A DNA stretch of 64,000 bases from Streptomyces atratus. GTDB lineage: Bacteria > Actinomycetota > Actinomycetes > Streptomycetales > Streptomycetaceae. Below, in pieces: positions 1 through 10,571 of this stretch. Both the position numbers and the translations under genes were made by a program. The notes under the pieces were generated by a model. That model was not told where the DNA came from and did not search any database. It worked only from the letters and a program-made list of their open reading frames with translations. The first letter of the stretch is position 1; every line of letters begins with the position of its first letter. The stretch spans positions 327,086-391,085 of the forward strand of contig NZ_FPJO01000001.1 of NCBI RefSeq assembly GCF_900119365.1, written 5' to 3'.

Positions 1-41
1 GATCGGGCGTGATGGTTGTCACTGGATGGTTTCCCCCGAGT

Positions 42-2024
42 TCACTCGCCGGGATCGAAGGACACCGGCAGCCGGGCTGGGCCGCTGCCGGACGGTGGGG
101 TCTGGAGGGTCTTGAGCGCGAACTCCATGACCTGCTTGTAGATCGGTCCGCAGATCTGGCCGCCGAAGTAGCTGCCCTTGGTCGGGTTCTGGATCGCGCA
201 GTAGACGGTGATCTGCGGGTTGTCGGCGGGGGCGAAGCCCGCGAAGGACGCGGTGTAGCCGTGGTAGCCGCCGCGTACCGGGTCGACCCGGTTGGCCGTA
301 CCGGTCTTGCCCGCCACCCGGTAGCCAGGGATCTTGGCCTTCGTTCCGGTGCCCTCCTCGTCGCCGACCACCGACTCCAGCATGGCGGCGAGCGACTCGG
401 CGGTCTTCGCGCTGACCACCCTGGTCCGCCCGGGTGGATCGGCGGCCTTGAAGTGGCCGTCGGCGCCCTTGGTGCCGCGTACCAGCGTGGGCGCGATACG
501 GACCCCGTCGTTGGCGATCGTCGAGTAGATGGAGGCGGCCTGCATGGCGTTGAGCGAGAGGCCCTGGCCGAACGGGATCGTGTACTGCTGCGAGGTCGAC
601 CAGTCCCCGGGCTTGGCGAGGATGCCGGGGGTCTCGCCGGGGTAGTCGAGCCCGGTCGGCGAGCCGATCCCGAACTTGCGCAGGTAGGAGTAGAGGACCT
701 TGTTGGCCTCGGCCTGGGTCCTGCCCAGCTCGCCGGTGGCCAGGATGGTGCCGATGTTGCTGGACTTGGCGAGTACGCCGTTGAGCGTCAGGTACCAGGT
801 GGGGTGGTCGATGTCGTCCTTGAAGAGCCGGTCGCCGCGGTGCAGCCGGTTGGGGACGGTGACATGGGTGCCGGGGGTGGCGGCCCCCTCCTCCAGCACG
901 GCGGCCATGGACATGACCTTGCTGGTGGAGCCGGGCTCGTAGACGTCCTGGAGGGCCGCGTTGCCCAGCGACGCCGCGTCGGCCTGCGAGAGGTCGTTGG
1001 GGTCGAAGCCGGGCGCGTTGGCCATGGCGAGGACCTCGCCGGTCCGGGTGTTCTGCACGACGACGTAGCCGCGGTCGGCCTTGGACTTCTTCACCTGGTC
1101 GGTGATGGCCTGCTGGGCGGCCCACTGGATGTCGCGGTCGATGGTCAGCTCGATGTCGGCCCCGGGGACGGCCGGGACCTCCTCGGTGCCCGCGGTGGGC
1201 ACCCGCCGGCCGCCCGCCTGGGCGTACCTGATCTTGCCGTCCTCGCCCGCGAGCTCCTTGTCCAGCTGCGACTCGAGGCCGCCCGCGCCCTTGCCGTCGG
1301 CGTTGACGTAACCCAGTATCCCGGCGGCGAGCCCCCCGTTGGGGTAGACCCGTTTGGTGGTCGCCTCCTGGAAGACCCCGGCAAGGACATTGGCTCCCGG
1401 GCCGCCGCTCGCCCGGTCCTTGCCCGCCTTCTCGGCGAAGACGGACTTGAGGTCCTTGATCTGGTTCCAGACCTGTGGGGTCTGGCGGCGGGCCAGGACG
1501 ACGTAGCGGCCCTTCCGGGACAGCTTCCGGGTCAGCTCGGTGGCGTCGGTGCCGAGGATCGGGGCGAGGAGCGCCGCCGCCTGCTGGGGCGCGTCGGGGG
1601 CCTTGCTGAACTCGGGCGTGAACATCGAGGGGTCGGCGGTGATGTTGTACGCGTCGACGCTGGTGGCCAGGGCGATCCCGCTGCGGTCGGTGATCTCGCC
1701 GCGCTCGGCGGAGATCGTGTAGCTGAGGTAGCGGTTCTCCTTGGCCTTGGCCGCGTACGCGTTCGCGTCGACGGCCTGGACCTGGAGCAGCCGCACGACG
1801 AACGCCAGCATGACGAGGGTCAGGGCGAGGCTGACCAGGCGGAGCCGGGGACGCGGGTTGCCGAGCCGCAGCGGACGCGCGGTCCGGCCGCGGGGCGGGT
1901 GGGGGCGTCGTGCCGGGGAGGACGGGCGGCGGGCCGCGGGCCTCGGGCGCCCCTGCCCGCCTGCGGCGCTGCGCGGGCGCGCGGGGCCTGGGACCCGGCG
2001 GCGCGGTGGATCCTTGGGCGGCAC
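42..2024 (-). CDS. ftsI: Penicillin-binding protein FtsI (septal transpeptidase)
   Basis: Class B penicillin-binding protein that cross-links septal peptidoglycan during cell division; acts outside the membrane, anchored by one N-terminal helix. About 660 residues. A Pro/Arg-rich cytoplasmic N-terminus precedes a membrane segment near residues 65-85. The three transpeptidase motifs are visible: STSK near 364 (catalytic Ser), SSN near 420 and KTGT near 573. GTG start at 2024; its Shine-Dalgarno AGGTGA overlaps the ftsL stop codon, so the two are probably translationally coupled. Last gene of the rsmH-ftsL-ftsI run in this window. Confidence 0.96.
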   Translation of the reverse strand: MPPKDPPRRRVPGPARPRSAAGGQGRPRPAARRPSSPARRPHPPRGRTARPLRLGNPRPRLRLVSLALTLVMLAFVVRLLQVQAVDANAYAAKAKENRYLSYTISAERGEITDRSGIALATSVDAYNITADPSMFTPEFSKAPDAPQQAAALLAPILGTDATELTRKLSRKGRYVVLARRQTPQVWNQIKDLKSVFAEKAGKDRASGGPGANVLAGVFQEATTKRVYPNGGLAAGILGYVNADGKGAGGLESQLDKELAGEDGKIRYAQAGGRRVPTAGTEEVPAVPGADIELTIDRDIQWAAQQAITDQVKKSKADRGYVVVQNTRTGEVLAMANAPGFDPNDLSQADAASLGNAALQDVYEPGSTSKVMSMAAVLEEGAATPGTHVTVPNRLHRGDRLFKDDIDHPTWYLTLNGVLAKSSNIGTILATGELGRTQAEANKVLYSYLRKFGIGSPTGLDYPGETPGILAKPGDWSTSQQYTIPFGQGLSLNAMQAASIYSTIANDGVRIAPTLVRGTKGADGHFKAADPPGRTRVVSAKTAESLAAMLESVVGDEEGTGTKAKIPGYRVAGKTGTANRVDPVRGGYHGYTASFAGFAPADNPQITVYCAIQNPTKGSYFGGQICGPIYKQVMEFALKTLQTPPSGSGPARLPVSFDPGE

Positions 2025-2028
2025 TGCG

Positions 2029-2604
2029 TCACCTGCCGGGGCTCGTCGGGGGCTGGTCTGCCGGGGTACGCGGCCCGGCGGGCGGGGTCGCGGAGGTACT
2101 GGGCGACGCGGCGGTGCCCGGGGAGCCGGCCGGCGCCGACGGGGAGGGCGAGGCCGGGGCGGTGGTGGGGAGCGCGGTCGCGGGGGGCGCCGCCGGCGTA
2201 CTGCTCTTCGGCGGAGGCGGGGCGGGGGCGGGCTCGGCGGTGGACTCGACGGGTACGCCGCGGACCGTGCCGTCCGGGTTCAGGAAGGCGGGGCTGCCGC
2301 CGGGCACCATGCCCAGCTCGCGGGCGCGCCGCTCCAGGGCGTCCGGCTTGGAGTAGTTGTCGACGTCGTGCTGGAGGGCCTGCTGCTCGTCGGTGAGCTC
2401 GGTGGTCCGCTTCTTCAGCTCGCTCAGCCTGAACGACCCTTCGTTGAGGGCCGAGTTGAGCACCAGGAGCGTGATCAGGCCGCCGCCGAGCAGCACCACG
2501 ACCAGCAGGACGAAGGGGGTACGGGCCGCGTTGCTGGGCCCGGACGGCATCAGCCGGGTGAGCCGCGCGGCGCGCCCTTTCAACTGCCCGGCCGGTCCGC
2601 TCAC
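2029..2604 (-). CDS. ftsL: Cell division protein FtsL-like
   Basis: Bitopic division protein of about 191 residues. Residues 1-28 are basic and cytoplasmic, about 29-51 form a membrane helix (VLLVVVLLGGGLITLLVLN), and about 55-100 form a short coiled coil ending in a septum-formation-initiator-like segment (ERRARELGMVPGG). The C-terminal 80 residues are Pro/Ala/Thr-rich and low in complexity. Position between rsmH and ftsI supports FtsL, which in other bacteria pairs with FtsB/DivIC and FtsQ to recruit FtsWI. GTG start at 2604 sits in a GTGA overlap with a possible 18-codon ORF upstream. Confidence 0.88.
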   Translation of the reverse strand: MSGPAGQLKGRAARLTRLMPSGPSNAARTPFVLLVVVLLGGGLITLLVLNSALNEGSFRLSELKKRTTELTDEQQALQHDVDNYSKPDALERRARELGMVPGGSPAFLNPDGTVRGVPVESTAEPAPAPPPPKSSTPAAPPATALPTTAPASPSPSAPAGSPGTAASPSTSATPPAGPRTPADQPPTSPGR

Positions 2605-2657
2605 CGCGCCGCCCCGTGGGCCGCCGGTTTCCGGGTCCCCGGACGCCGGACGCTCAT
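2601..2657 (-). CDS. Possible 18-residue coupling ORF between rsmH and ftsL
   Basis: ATG at 2657 overlaps the rsmH stop (ATGA) and is preceded by GGAGGAACG, the best ribosome-binding site in the junction. The frame encodes [18 protein letters not shown] and stops at 2601-2603, where its TGA overlaps the GTG of ftsL. The peptide is very basic with no recognisable domain. It would let ribosomes travel without a gap from rsmH to ftsL, whose own Shine-Dalgarno is weak. A plain spacer that happens to be open is the alternative. Confidence 0.4.
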   Translation of the reverse strand: MSVRRPGTRKPAAHGAAR

Positions 2658-3619
2658 CGTTCCTCCTCGCGGATCCGCTGGGCGCCGCGCAGCCGGGCGG
2701 GGGCGGCGCGCCGGTTCTCGGCGACCTCCTCCTCCGTGGGCAGTTCCGCGCCGCGGGTCAGCAGCTTCAGCCGGGGCTGGTAGCGCTCGGGGACGACCGG
2801 CAGTCCGGGGGGCGCCGTGGTGGCGGCGCCCGCCGCGAACACCTGCTTGACCAGCCGGTCCTCCAGCGAGTGGTACGAGAGGACGGCGATGCGGCCGCCG
2901 ACCGCGAGGCTCTGCACGGCGGCCGGAATGGCCCGCTCCAGGACGGTGAGCTCGCCGTTGACCTCGATGCGCAGCGCCTGGAAGGTCCGCTTGGCGGGGT
3001 TGCCGCCGGTGCGCTTGGCGGCCTGGGGCAGCGAGTCGCGGATCAGCGCGACGAGCCGGGCGCTGTTGCTGAACGGCTCCTTCTCGCGCTCGCGCACGAT
3101 CGCCGAGACGATCCGCTTGGCCTGCTTCTCCTCGCCGTACGCCCGCAGGATCCGGACCAGCTCGCCCGGCGGATAGGTGTTGAGCACCTCGGCAGCGCCG
3201 ATGCCGGTCGTCTGGTCCATCCGCATGTCGAGCGGGGCGTCCTGGGCGTAGGCGAATCCGCGGTCGGCCTCGTCCAGCTGCATGGAGGAGACGCCGAGGT
3301 CGAACAGGACGCCCTGGACCTTCGGGATGCCGAGCCTGTCGAGCACCTCGGGCAGTTCGTCGTAGACCGCGTGCACCAGAGTGGCCCGGTCGCCGTACGG
3401 GGCGAGCCGCTCGCCGGAGAGCCGCAGCGCCTCCTTGTCCCGGTCCAGCCCGATCAGCCGTACGGAGGGGAAGGCGGAGAGCAGCGCCTCGCTGTGCCCG
3501 CCGAGGCCGAGGGTGCAGTCGACGACCACGGGCACCTGCGGGTCCGGCGCCTCCAGAGCCGGGGCCAACAGGTCCAGGCACCGCTGGAGCATCACCGGGA
3601 CGTGTCGGGTCTGGCTCAT
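2654..3619 (-). CDS. rsmH: 16S rRNA (cytosine-1402-N4)-methyltransferase RsmH
   Basis: SAM-dependent enzyme (formerly MraW) that N4-methylates C1402 in the decoding centre of 16S rRNA. 321 residues, the usual family length. The N-terminal signature [13 protein letters not shown] and the SAM-binding loop [10 protein letters not shown] (about residues 33-43) are present, with [12 protein letters not shown] further on. ATG at 3619 follows GAGAGGG. First gene of the division operon here; no mraZ lies upstream in the 380 bp before the divergent carbonic anhydrase. Confidence 0.96.
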   Translation of the reverse strand: MSQTRHVPVMLQRCLDLLAPALEAPDPQVPVVVDCTLGLGGHSEALLSAFPSVRLIGLDRDKEALRLSGERLAPYGDRATLVHAVYDELPEVLDRLGIPKVQGVLFDLGVSSMQLDEADRGFAYAQDAPLDMRMDQTTGIGAAEVLNTYPPGELVRILRAYGEEKQAKRIVSAIVREREKEPFSNSARLVALIRDSLPQAAKRTGGNPAKRTFQALRIEVNGELTVLERAIPAAVQSLAVGGRIAVLSYHSLEDRLVKQVFAAGAATTAPPGLPVVPERYQPRLKLLTRGAELPTEEEVAENRRAAPARLRGAQRIREEER

Positions 3620-3999
3620 GCGCCCTCTCAGGCTCAGGTCCCGTGTGGCCGCACGTACGGCCTGGTCCCCGCCCGCTCAGAAGGGGAGGTCGGCAGGCGC
3701 CGGGGAAGGAGCGCCGGCCGGCCGGCGAGCGGGAGAGGGCCGGGCCCGTACGTACGCCGCACACACAGGGGAAATCTACGGAATGTGCAGGGTGTCGGTA
3801 ACTTCCCGTCACTTTAGTCCACCCTGCCATTCGATCGATTCCCGATCAATCAACCCGGCTGCGCGTCGCCCCGCCCCCCGTTCACCCGCACGGCCGCACA
3901 GTGTGAGGCTTGTGGGTTACCTCACAACAAGTCTCGTTGACGTTCTTTGTCCCTTCTCACAACACGACGGACGCAGGTGCGGGGGATAACGTCATAGCC
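3620..3999. promoter_or_regulatory. Divergent intergenic region, rsmH / carbonic anhydrase
   Basis: 380 bp without a gene, presumably holding the promoters of the division operon (leftward) and the carbonic anhydrase (rightward). Directly visible: a 7-bp inverted repeat, TGTGAGG at 3902-3908 and CCTCACA at 3920-3926 with an 11-nt spacer, and TTGACG at 3937-3942, a possible -35 for the rightward gene. 3770-3870 is less GC-rich than its surroundings. No mraZ gene and no clear MraZ box. Confidence 0.5.
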
Positions 4000-4551
4000 A
4001 TGTCGACTTCCGCGCAATCCCCCGCCGGGCCCGCCGCCCCGGCCCGCCCCGGAGACACGGTCACCGACCGTCTCGTCGAGGCGAATGTCCGGTACGCCGC
4101 CGATTTCGAAGACCCGGGCATGGATGCCAAGCCGGTACTGCGCGTCGCCGTGGTCGCCTGCATGGACGCCCGGCTCGACCTGCACGACGCGCTCGGCCTG
4201 GCGCTCGGCGACTGCCACACCATCCGCAACGCGGGCGGTGTGGTCACCGACGACGTGATCCGTTCGCTGACCATCAGCCAGCGGGCCCTCGGCACGCGCA
4301 GCGTCATACTCATTCATCACACCAACTGCGGCCTGGAATCGATCACCGAGGAATTCCGCCAGGAGCTGGAGGTGGAGGTCGGCCAGCGTCCGGTCTGGGC
4401 GGTAGAGGCGTACAAGGACGCCGACCAGGACGTACGCCAGTCGATGCAGCGCGTGCGCACCTCGCCGTTCCTGCTGCACACGGACGACATCCGTGGCTTC
4501 GTCTTCGATGTGACCACCGGTCTGCTGCGGGAAATCCTCCCCGCCTCCTGA
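4000..4551 (+). CDS. Beta-carbonic anhydrase
   Basis: Zinc enzyme interconverting CO2 and bicarbonate, supplying bicarbonate to carboxylases. 183 residues. CMDARLD near residue 54 supplies the first Cys and the Asp-Arg dyad; HHTNCG near 107-112 supplies the zinc His and second Cys, as in the small actinobacterial beta class (Rv1284 type). The frame is open further upstream but ATG 4000, after GGGGGATAAC, gives the expected N-terminus; that Shine-Dalgarno is rather distant. Monocistronic, divergent from rsmH. Confidence 0.93.
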   Translation: MSTSAQSPAGPAAPARPGDTVTDRLVEANVRYAADFEDPGMDAKPVLRVAVVACMDARLDLHDALGLALGDCHTIRNAGGVVTDDVIRSLTISQRALGTRSVILIHHTNCGLESITEEFRQELEVEVGQRPVWAVEAYKDADQDVRQSMQRVRTSPFLLHTDDIRGFVFDVTTGLLREILPAS

Positions 4552-4794
4552 CCGGCCGGACGCCGTCCTTCCGGACCGAAAATCCCACCAAAACCGGCAT
4601 ATCACCCCCACTTGTCCACAGGCGAGTGACACGAAGCGGTAACGGCAACAAGAATGCCCGTGTGACATCCCGCCGGACGTGTCCGGGAGCGGTGTCCGTG
4701 TTTCGGGGTGGGCCGGACCGCTGTGTGCGCGTCGGCCCGTGAATGGGGTATCCCCTGCTCCTGGTGAGCGTGGGGCAGGGCCGAGGAGGGCCGG

Positions 4795-5843
<1,049 letters not shown>

Positions 5844-5844
<1 letters not shown>

Positions 5845-7232
5845 TGACCGCCGGGGGGCCGGCCGCGATGGACGACGGCGACGAGAAGGGCGGTCTGCGG
5901 GCCGCTCTGAGCGGGCTGACCACCCGTGGGCGGTCCTTTCTGGCGGCCGGGATCGCCGCGGCGATCTGCGCCTATGTGCTCGGCCAGGCGGATCTGCTGC
6001 GGGTCGGGCTGCTGCTCGCCGCGCTGCCGCTGGTCTGTGTGGTGGTGCTCGTCCGCACCCGCTACCGGGTCGCGGGCACCCGGCGGCTCACGCCGTCCCG
6101 GGTCCCGGCCGGCACCGAGGCGCGGGTCCATCTGCGGATGGAGAACGTGTCGCGGATGCCCACCGGGCTGCTGATGCTCCAGGACCGGGTGCCCTATGTT
6201 CTCGGGCCGCGGCCCCGGTTCGTGCTGGACCGGGTGGAGGCGGGCGGCCGCCGCGAGGTGTCCTACCGGGTGCGGTCGGATCTGCGCGGGCGCTATCCGC
6301 TCGGGCCGTTGCAGCTGCGGCTGAGCGATCCGTTCGGGATGTGCGAGCTGACCCGTTCGTTCAGCGCGTACGACACCCTCGTGGTCATTCCGCGGACCGA
6401 GCCGCTGCCGCCGGTGCGGCTGGCCGGCGAGGCCTCGGGGTACGGCGAGGGACGGCAGCGTTCACTGGCGCTGGCCGGTGACGACGACGTGATCCCGCGC
6501 GGCTACCGGCACGGCGACGATCTGCGCCGGGTCCACTGGCGCTCGACCGCGCGCTACGGCGAACTGATGGTGCGCCGCGAGGAGCAGCCGCAGCGGGCCA
6601 GATGCACGGTGCTGCTGGACACCCGGCGGATCGCCTACCAGGGGACGGGGCCCGACTCCGCCTTCGAGTGGGCGGTGTCCGGGGCCGCGTCCGCGCTGAC
6701 GCACATGCTGGAGCGGGGTTTCGCCGTCCGGCTGCTGACCGACGACGGGACCGCGGTCCCCGGCGAGGGCGCGAGCGGTTTCGCCGGTTCGACGCAGGAG
6801 TCCGCCGAGTCCGCGGGTCTGATGCTGGACACCCTGGCAGTGGTCGACCACTCCGACGGCAGCGGTCTGTCGCGCGCGTACGACGTACTGCGCGGGGGCA
6901 ACGAAGGGCTGCTGATCGCCTTCTTCGGCGATCTGGACGAGGAGCAGGCGGCGGTGGCGGCGCGGATGCGGCAGCGCAGCGGCGGCGCCGTCGCCTTCGT
7001 ACTGGACAGCACGGACTGGGGGCAGGGCGATCCCCCGCGCGCGGGGGCGCGAGAGGCTTCCGGGCAGCGGCTGCGACTGCTGCGGGAATCGGGCTGGACG
7101 GCTGTGGCGGTGGCGCCCGGGACCGGTCTCGCCCGCTGCTGGCAGCAGGCGGGGCACCAGGACGTGGCGGCTCAGTCCGCCGTCGGCGGCGCCGCGGACG
7201 GCACGACAGGTTTCTCCGGGGGATGGTCATGA
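5844..7232 (+). CDS. DUF58 domain protein
   Basis: About 462 residues. Two membrane helices near residues 25-62, then a long cytoplasmic part with the DUF58 core (GDDDVIPRGYRHGDDLRRVHWR, which should be read as two adjoining motifs, GDDDVIPRGY and RRVHWRSTAR, near 211-235). DUF58 proteins have a von Willebrand A-like fold and are partners of MoxR ATPases; the substrate is unknown. ATG 5844 overlaps the moxR stop; a GTG three bases earlier is an alternative. Its stop overlaps the next start (ATGA), so the three genes are coupled. Confidence 0.92.
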
Positions 7233-9718
7233 GCAGTCGTGGTCGGCTGGCGCTGTGCGCCTTTGCGGCGACGCTGATGGCGGCGGCCTCGATGCTGCCG
7301 CTGGTCGAGCCGGCCGGGTGGATCCTGCAGGCGGCGTTCCTGCTGGCGGTCCAGTGCGGGACGGGGGCGCTCGTCCGCCGGGCGCCCGTGCCCCGTGTGC
7401 TGATCGTCGCGGCGCAGGCGTTGGTCACGCTGGTCCTGCTGACGGTGGTCTTCGCCAGGCAGCAGGCGCTGGCCGGTCTGCTGCCCGGCCCGGAGGCCGT
7501 CCAGCGGCTCGCGCATCTGCTGACATCGGGTGCCGAGGACGTCGGAAGGTATGCCGCTCCGGCTCCCGTGACGGACGGCATCCGGCTGATACTGATCGGC
7601 GGTGTGCTGCTGGTCGGGCTGGCGGTGGACGCCCTCGCGGTGACGTTCCGCAGCGCGGCCCCGGCCGGCCTGCCGCTCCTCGCGCTCTACTCGGTGGCCG
7701 CGGGGCTGTCCGAGGGCGGGGCGGACTGGCTCTGGTTCCTGCTGGCGGCCGGTGGCTATCTGCTGCTTCTGCTGGCCGAGGGCCGGGACCGGCTCTCCCA
7801 GTGGGGTCGGGTCTTCAGCGGCGCGGCCGCCAGGTCCCCGGGGGGCCCGGCGGTCGGTGCGGCGCTTTCGAGCGGCCGGCCGACGGCCCCGGTCCGCACC
7901 GGGCGCCGCATCGGCGCGCTGGCGCTGGGCGTCTCGCTGGTCGTCCCGGCGGCGCTGCCGGGACTCGGCGGCGGTCTGCTGGCGGGTACGGGCGGCGGCG
8001 GGAACGGCAAGGGTGGCGGCGGCACCATCTCCGCGGTGAACCCGCTGGTCTCGTTGCAGGACAATCTGAACCAGCCGGAGAACCGGCAGGTGATGTCCTA
8101 CCGCACCAATTCCGGCGCCCCGCAGGACTTCTATCTGCGGATTCTGGCCCTGGACCAGTTCAACGGGAGCGAGTGGCGGCCCTCCACGCGCCGTCTGAGG
8201 GACGTGCCGAAGCGGCTCCCCGATCCGGCGGGCCTCGGCCCGGACGTGGCGGTCACGGAGGTCAGGACGAACGTCTCCGCCTCCGGCTCCTACCAGCAGA
8301 CCTATCTGCCGCTCCCCTACCCGGCGACCGAGGTCCGGATCAACGGGCGCTGGCGGTACGAACCGGAGGGGCGGACGCTCGTCGGTGACCGCGGGGAGAC
8401 GACCCGCGGTGCGCAGTACCAGGTCTCCAGCCTGGTGGTCGCGCCGACCGCCGAGCAGCTCGCCGCGGCTCCGCCCGCGCCGGCCGCGCTGCGGCGCGAG
8501 TACACCCGCGTACCCGCCTCCCTGCCGAGGGTGGTCGAGGAGACCGCGGACAGGGTGACCAAGGGCGCCGCCAACGATTACGAGCGGGCGGTGAAGCTGC
8601 AGGACTACTTCGCCTCGGACGGCGGGTTCACCTACGACACCTCGGTGAACTCGGGCACCGGGAGCGCGGCGATCAGCCGGTTCCTCAAGGACAAGCAGGG
8701 CTTCTGCGTCCACTTCTCGTTCGCGATGGCGGCGATGGCACGGACGCTGGGCATTCCGGCCCGGGTCGCGGTGGGCTTCACCCCCGGCACCGGGCAGTCG
8801 GACGGTTCGGTCTCGGTGGGGCTGCGCGACGCGCATGCCTGGCCCGAGCTCTACTTCGAGGGCGTCGGGTGGACCCGTTTCGAGCCGACTCCGACGCGGG
8901 GCAGCACCCCGTCGTACACCCAGCAGGCCGTTCCCACGGGTGACACGGACGTCCCGGCCCTGCCGGAGAAGGGCTCCTCGGCTGCTCCCTCGGTCGCGCC
9001 GTCCGTCCCGGACAGCTGCCCGGCGCAGATGCGCAAGCAGGGCGAGTGCGGCAGCACGGCGGCGCCCGGGGTGACGACTCCGACGGACTCCGGGACACCC
9101 ACGGGCACGGTCGTCGGTCTGGTCCTGCTCGCCGTGGTGGTCCTCGCGCTGCCGCTGCTGCCGCTGCTCTGGCGCCTGCGGGCCCGCAGGCGCAGGCTGG
9201 GTCTCTCCACCGGGCGTACGCCGCCCACCGACCGGGACACCGACGGCACCGATCCGGACCCCGGAGCCGGACCGGGCCGTGCCCCGGTGCACGCGATGTC
9301 CGGCACGCTCGCGGCCTGGCAGGAGATCACCGACACGGCCTGGGACCACGGCATCGAGCCGGACGACTCCCGGACCCCGCGCAAGGCGGCGGACCGAGTG
9401 GTGCGGCTGGGGCAGCTGGGACCCGATGCGGCCGCCGCGGTGCACCGGGTCGCCGGAGCGGTGGAGCAGGTCCTCTACGCCCCCGTGCCCCGGCCGGCCA
9501 CCGGACTGGCCGAGGACGTGGAGACGGTACGAGCCGGTCTGCGGGCCTCTGCCGACCGGCTCACCCGGATCCGGGCCGTCGTGGCACCGCGCTCGGCCGT
9601 TCGGGTGATCTGGGCGGCCACGGACCGCTGGGCGGCGATCACCGGTCGCTGGACGGCGCTCCGGCGCCGGGACCGGTGGGCGGGCGTGCTGCGGAGGCCG
9701 TCGCGCCAGCAGGGGTGA
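7229..9718 (+). CDS. Transmembrane transglutaminase-like protein (TgpA type)
   Basis: 829 residues. Several membrane helices in the first 230 residues, an extracellular transglutaminase/protease-like core with catalytic Cys in GFCVHF near 492, His in DAHAWPE near 535 and the following Asp/Glu region (FEPTP), then a membrane helix near 630-650 and a cytoplasmic DUF4129-like tail. ATG 7229 lies in an ATGA overlap with the DUF58 stop, after GGGGGA. Probably a surface enzyme cross-linking or cleaving proteins or peptidoglycan peptides with the MoxR/DUF58 pair; the substrate is not known. Confidence 0.9.
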   Translation: MSSRGRLALCAFAATLMAAASMLPLVEPAGWILQAAFLLAVQCGTGALVRRAPVPRVLIVAAQALVTLVLLTVVFARQQALAGLLPGPEAVQRLAHLLTSGAEDVGRYAAPAPVTDGIRLILIGGVLLVGLAVDALAVTFRSAAPAGLPLLALYSVAAGLSEGGADWLWFLLAAGGYLLLLLAEGRDRLSQWGRVFSGAAARSPGGPAVGAALSSGRPTAPVRTGRRIGALALGVSLVVPAALPGLGGGLLAGTGGGGNGKGGGGTISAVNPLVSLQDNLNQPENRQVMSYRTNSGAPQDFYLRILALDQFNGSEWRPSTRRLRDVPKRLPDPAGLGPDVAVTEVRTNVSASGSYQQTYLPLPYPATEVRINGRWRYEPEGRTLVGDRGETTRGAQYQVSSLVVAPTAEQLAAAPPAPAALRREYTRVPASLPRVVEETADRVTKGAANDYERAVKLQDYFASDGGFTYDTSVNSGTGSAAISRFLKDKQGFCVHFSFAMAAMARTLGIPARVAVGFTPGTGQSDGSVSVGLRDAHAWPELYFEGVGWTRFEPTPTRGSTPSYTQQAVPTGDTDVPALPEKGSSAAPSVAPSVPDSCPAQMRKQGECGSTAAPGVTTPTDSGTPTGTVVGLVLLAVVVLALPLLPLLWRLRARRRRLGLSTGRTPPTDRDTDGTDPDPGAGPGRAPVHAMSGTLAAWQEITDTAWDHGIEPDDSRTPRKAADRVVRLGQLGPDAAAAVHRVAGAVEQVLYAPVPRPATGLAEDVETVRAGLRASADRLTRIRAVVAPRSAVRVIWAATDRWAAITGRWTALRRRDRWAGVLRRPSRQQG

Positions 9719-9732
9719 CCGACCGGGGGCGC

Positions 9733-9773
9733 GGCCCTCGCGAAGGCGCCTGGGAACGCCGCTCGCGAGGGCC
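9733..9773 (+). terminator. Hairpin after the moxR operon
   Basis: Perfect 10-bp arms GGCCCTCGCG (9733-9742) and CGCGAGGGCC (9764-9773) with a further GGCG/CGCC pair inside the loop, 15 bp after the transglutaminase stop. Confidence 0.75.
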
Positions 9774-9830
9774 CGCCCGGCCAAGGAAACCTGGCCGGTG
9801 GCCGCCCTCGGCGGCCCGCGCCGGGCGCGC

Positions 9831-9866
9831 ATGAGGGGCGGCCGCGAAGACGCGGCCGCCCCTCAT
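9831..9866. terminator. Bidirectional hairpin between convergent genes
   Basis: Perfect 16-bp stem with a 4-nt AAGA loop (arms 9831-9846 and 9851-9866, starting ATGAGGGGCGGC). It sits 18 bp from the stop of the leftward DUF3040 gene and can serve both directions. No U-tract, as usual in Streptomyces. Confidence 0.85.
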
Positions 9867-9884
9867 CCAAGTGTGTCCGAGGGC

Positions 9885-10277
9885 CTACTGGCCCTGCTCG
9901 TCGCGGCGGCGCTGCCACCGCTGCTCGATGCGGTTCATCACGGTCCGGCGCTGCCTGGGCCGACCGCGCTCGCCGGCGCCTCCGGCTGCCGGATGCTCGC
10001 CCGGTTTGGGGGCTTTGCGCCAGCCAGTGACCGCAAGGACCGCACAGCCCAGCATGACGAGAAAACCCACCACGCTGATCCAGATGAGCTGGGCGACCAT
10101 TCCGGCCATGAGGAGCGCGATACCCACCAGGAAGCCTGCGACCGCCTGGTAGACCCGTCGCCGGGTGTACGTACGCAGCCCGCTTCCCTCGAGCGCTGTC
10201 GCGAACTTGGGATCTTCGGCGTACAGCGCTCGCTCCATTTGCTCGAGCATTCGCTGCTCGTGCTCCGAGAGCGGCAC
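9885..10277 (-). CDS. DUF3040 domain membrane protein
   Basis: 130 residues, actinobacterial family of unknown function. The N-terminus MPLSEHEQRMLEQMERAL is the family hallmark; two adjacent membrane helices follow near residues 42-62 and 64-84, and the C-terminus is basic (RRTVMNRIEQRWQRRRDEQ). In other actinobacteria DUF3040 genes often lie near the division cluster. GTG start at 10277 with GAGGAGG six bases upstream. Confidence 0.9.
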   Translation of the reverse strand: MPLSEHEQRMLEQMERALYAEDPKFATALEGSGLRTYTRRRVYQAVAGFLVGIALLMAGMVAQLIWISVVGFLVMLGCAVLAVTGWRKAPKPGEHPAAGGAGERGRPRQRRTVMNRIEQRWQRRRDEQGQ

Positions 10278-10454
10278 GGAGTCCTCCTCGTCGTCGGCCG
10301 CGGGGGGCGGCCGGTATGCGGCCCTTCCAGGATAGGCAGGGAATCGCCCCCGTGAAACCCGCCTTCTTGCCCATCAGCCAGTCCGGGCCGCCACAACGGC
10401 TCAGCTGCTGAGGCGTTGATTCCCCAACCTCCGATCCGTCATGCCGGATGGTGT

Positions 10455-10490
10455 CCCCCGATCATACGGGGCGAAGCGCCCGATCGGGGG
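10455..10490 (-). terminator. Hairpin downstream of methyltransferase gene
   Basis: CCCCCGATC (10455-10463) pairs with GATCGGGGG (10482-10490), with an inner GGGCG/CGCCC stem. Lies about 80 bp beyond the leftward methyltransferase stop in the 294-bp gap before DUF3040; nothing else is evident there. Confidence 0.7.
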
Positions 10491-10571
10491 GCCTGGTGCG
10501 TACTCCGTCTGCCGCTGCGCCGCTGATCAGCCGTGCTGCGTCCGGAGCCGCCGGACCGGACCGGCTCGCGC

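Noticed and set aside
9..2396. Long open frame antisense to ftsI and ftsL
   Set aside because: Very GC-rich codons on the opposite strand commonly stay open. Composition is Gly/Arg/Val-rich with no motif, and the real genes with catalytic motifs are on the other strand.
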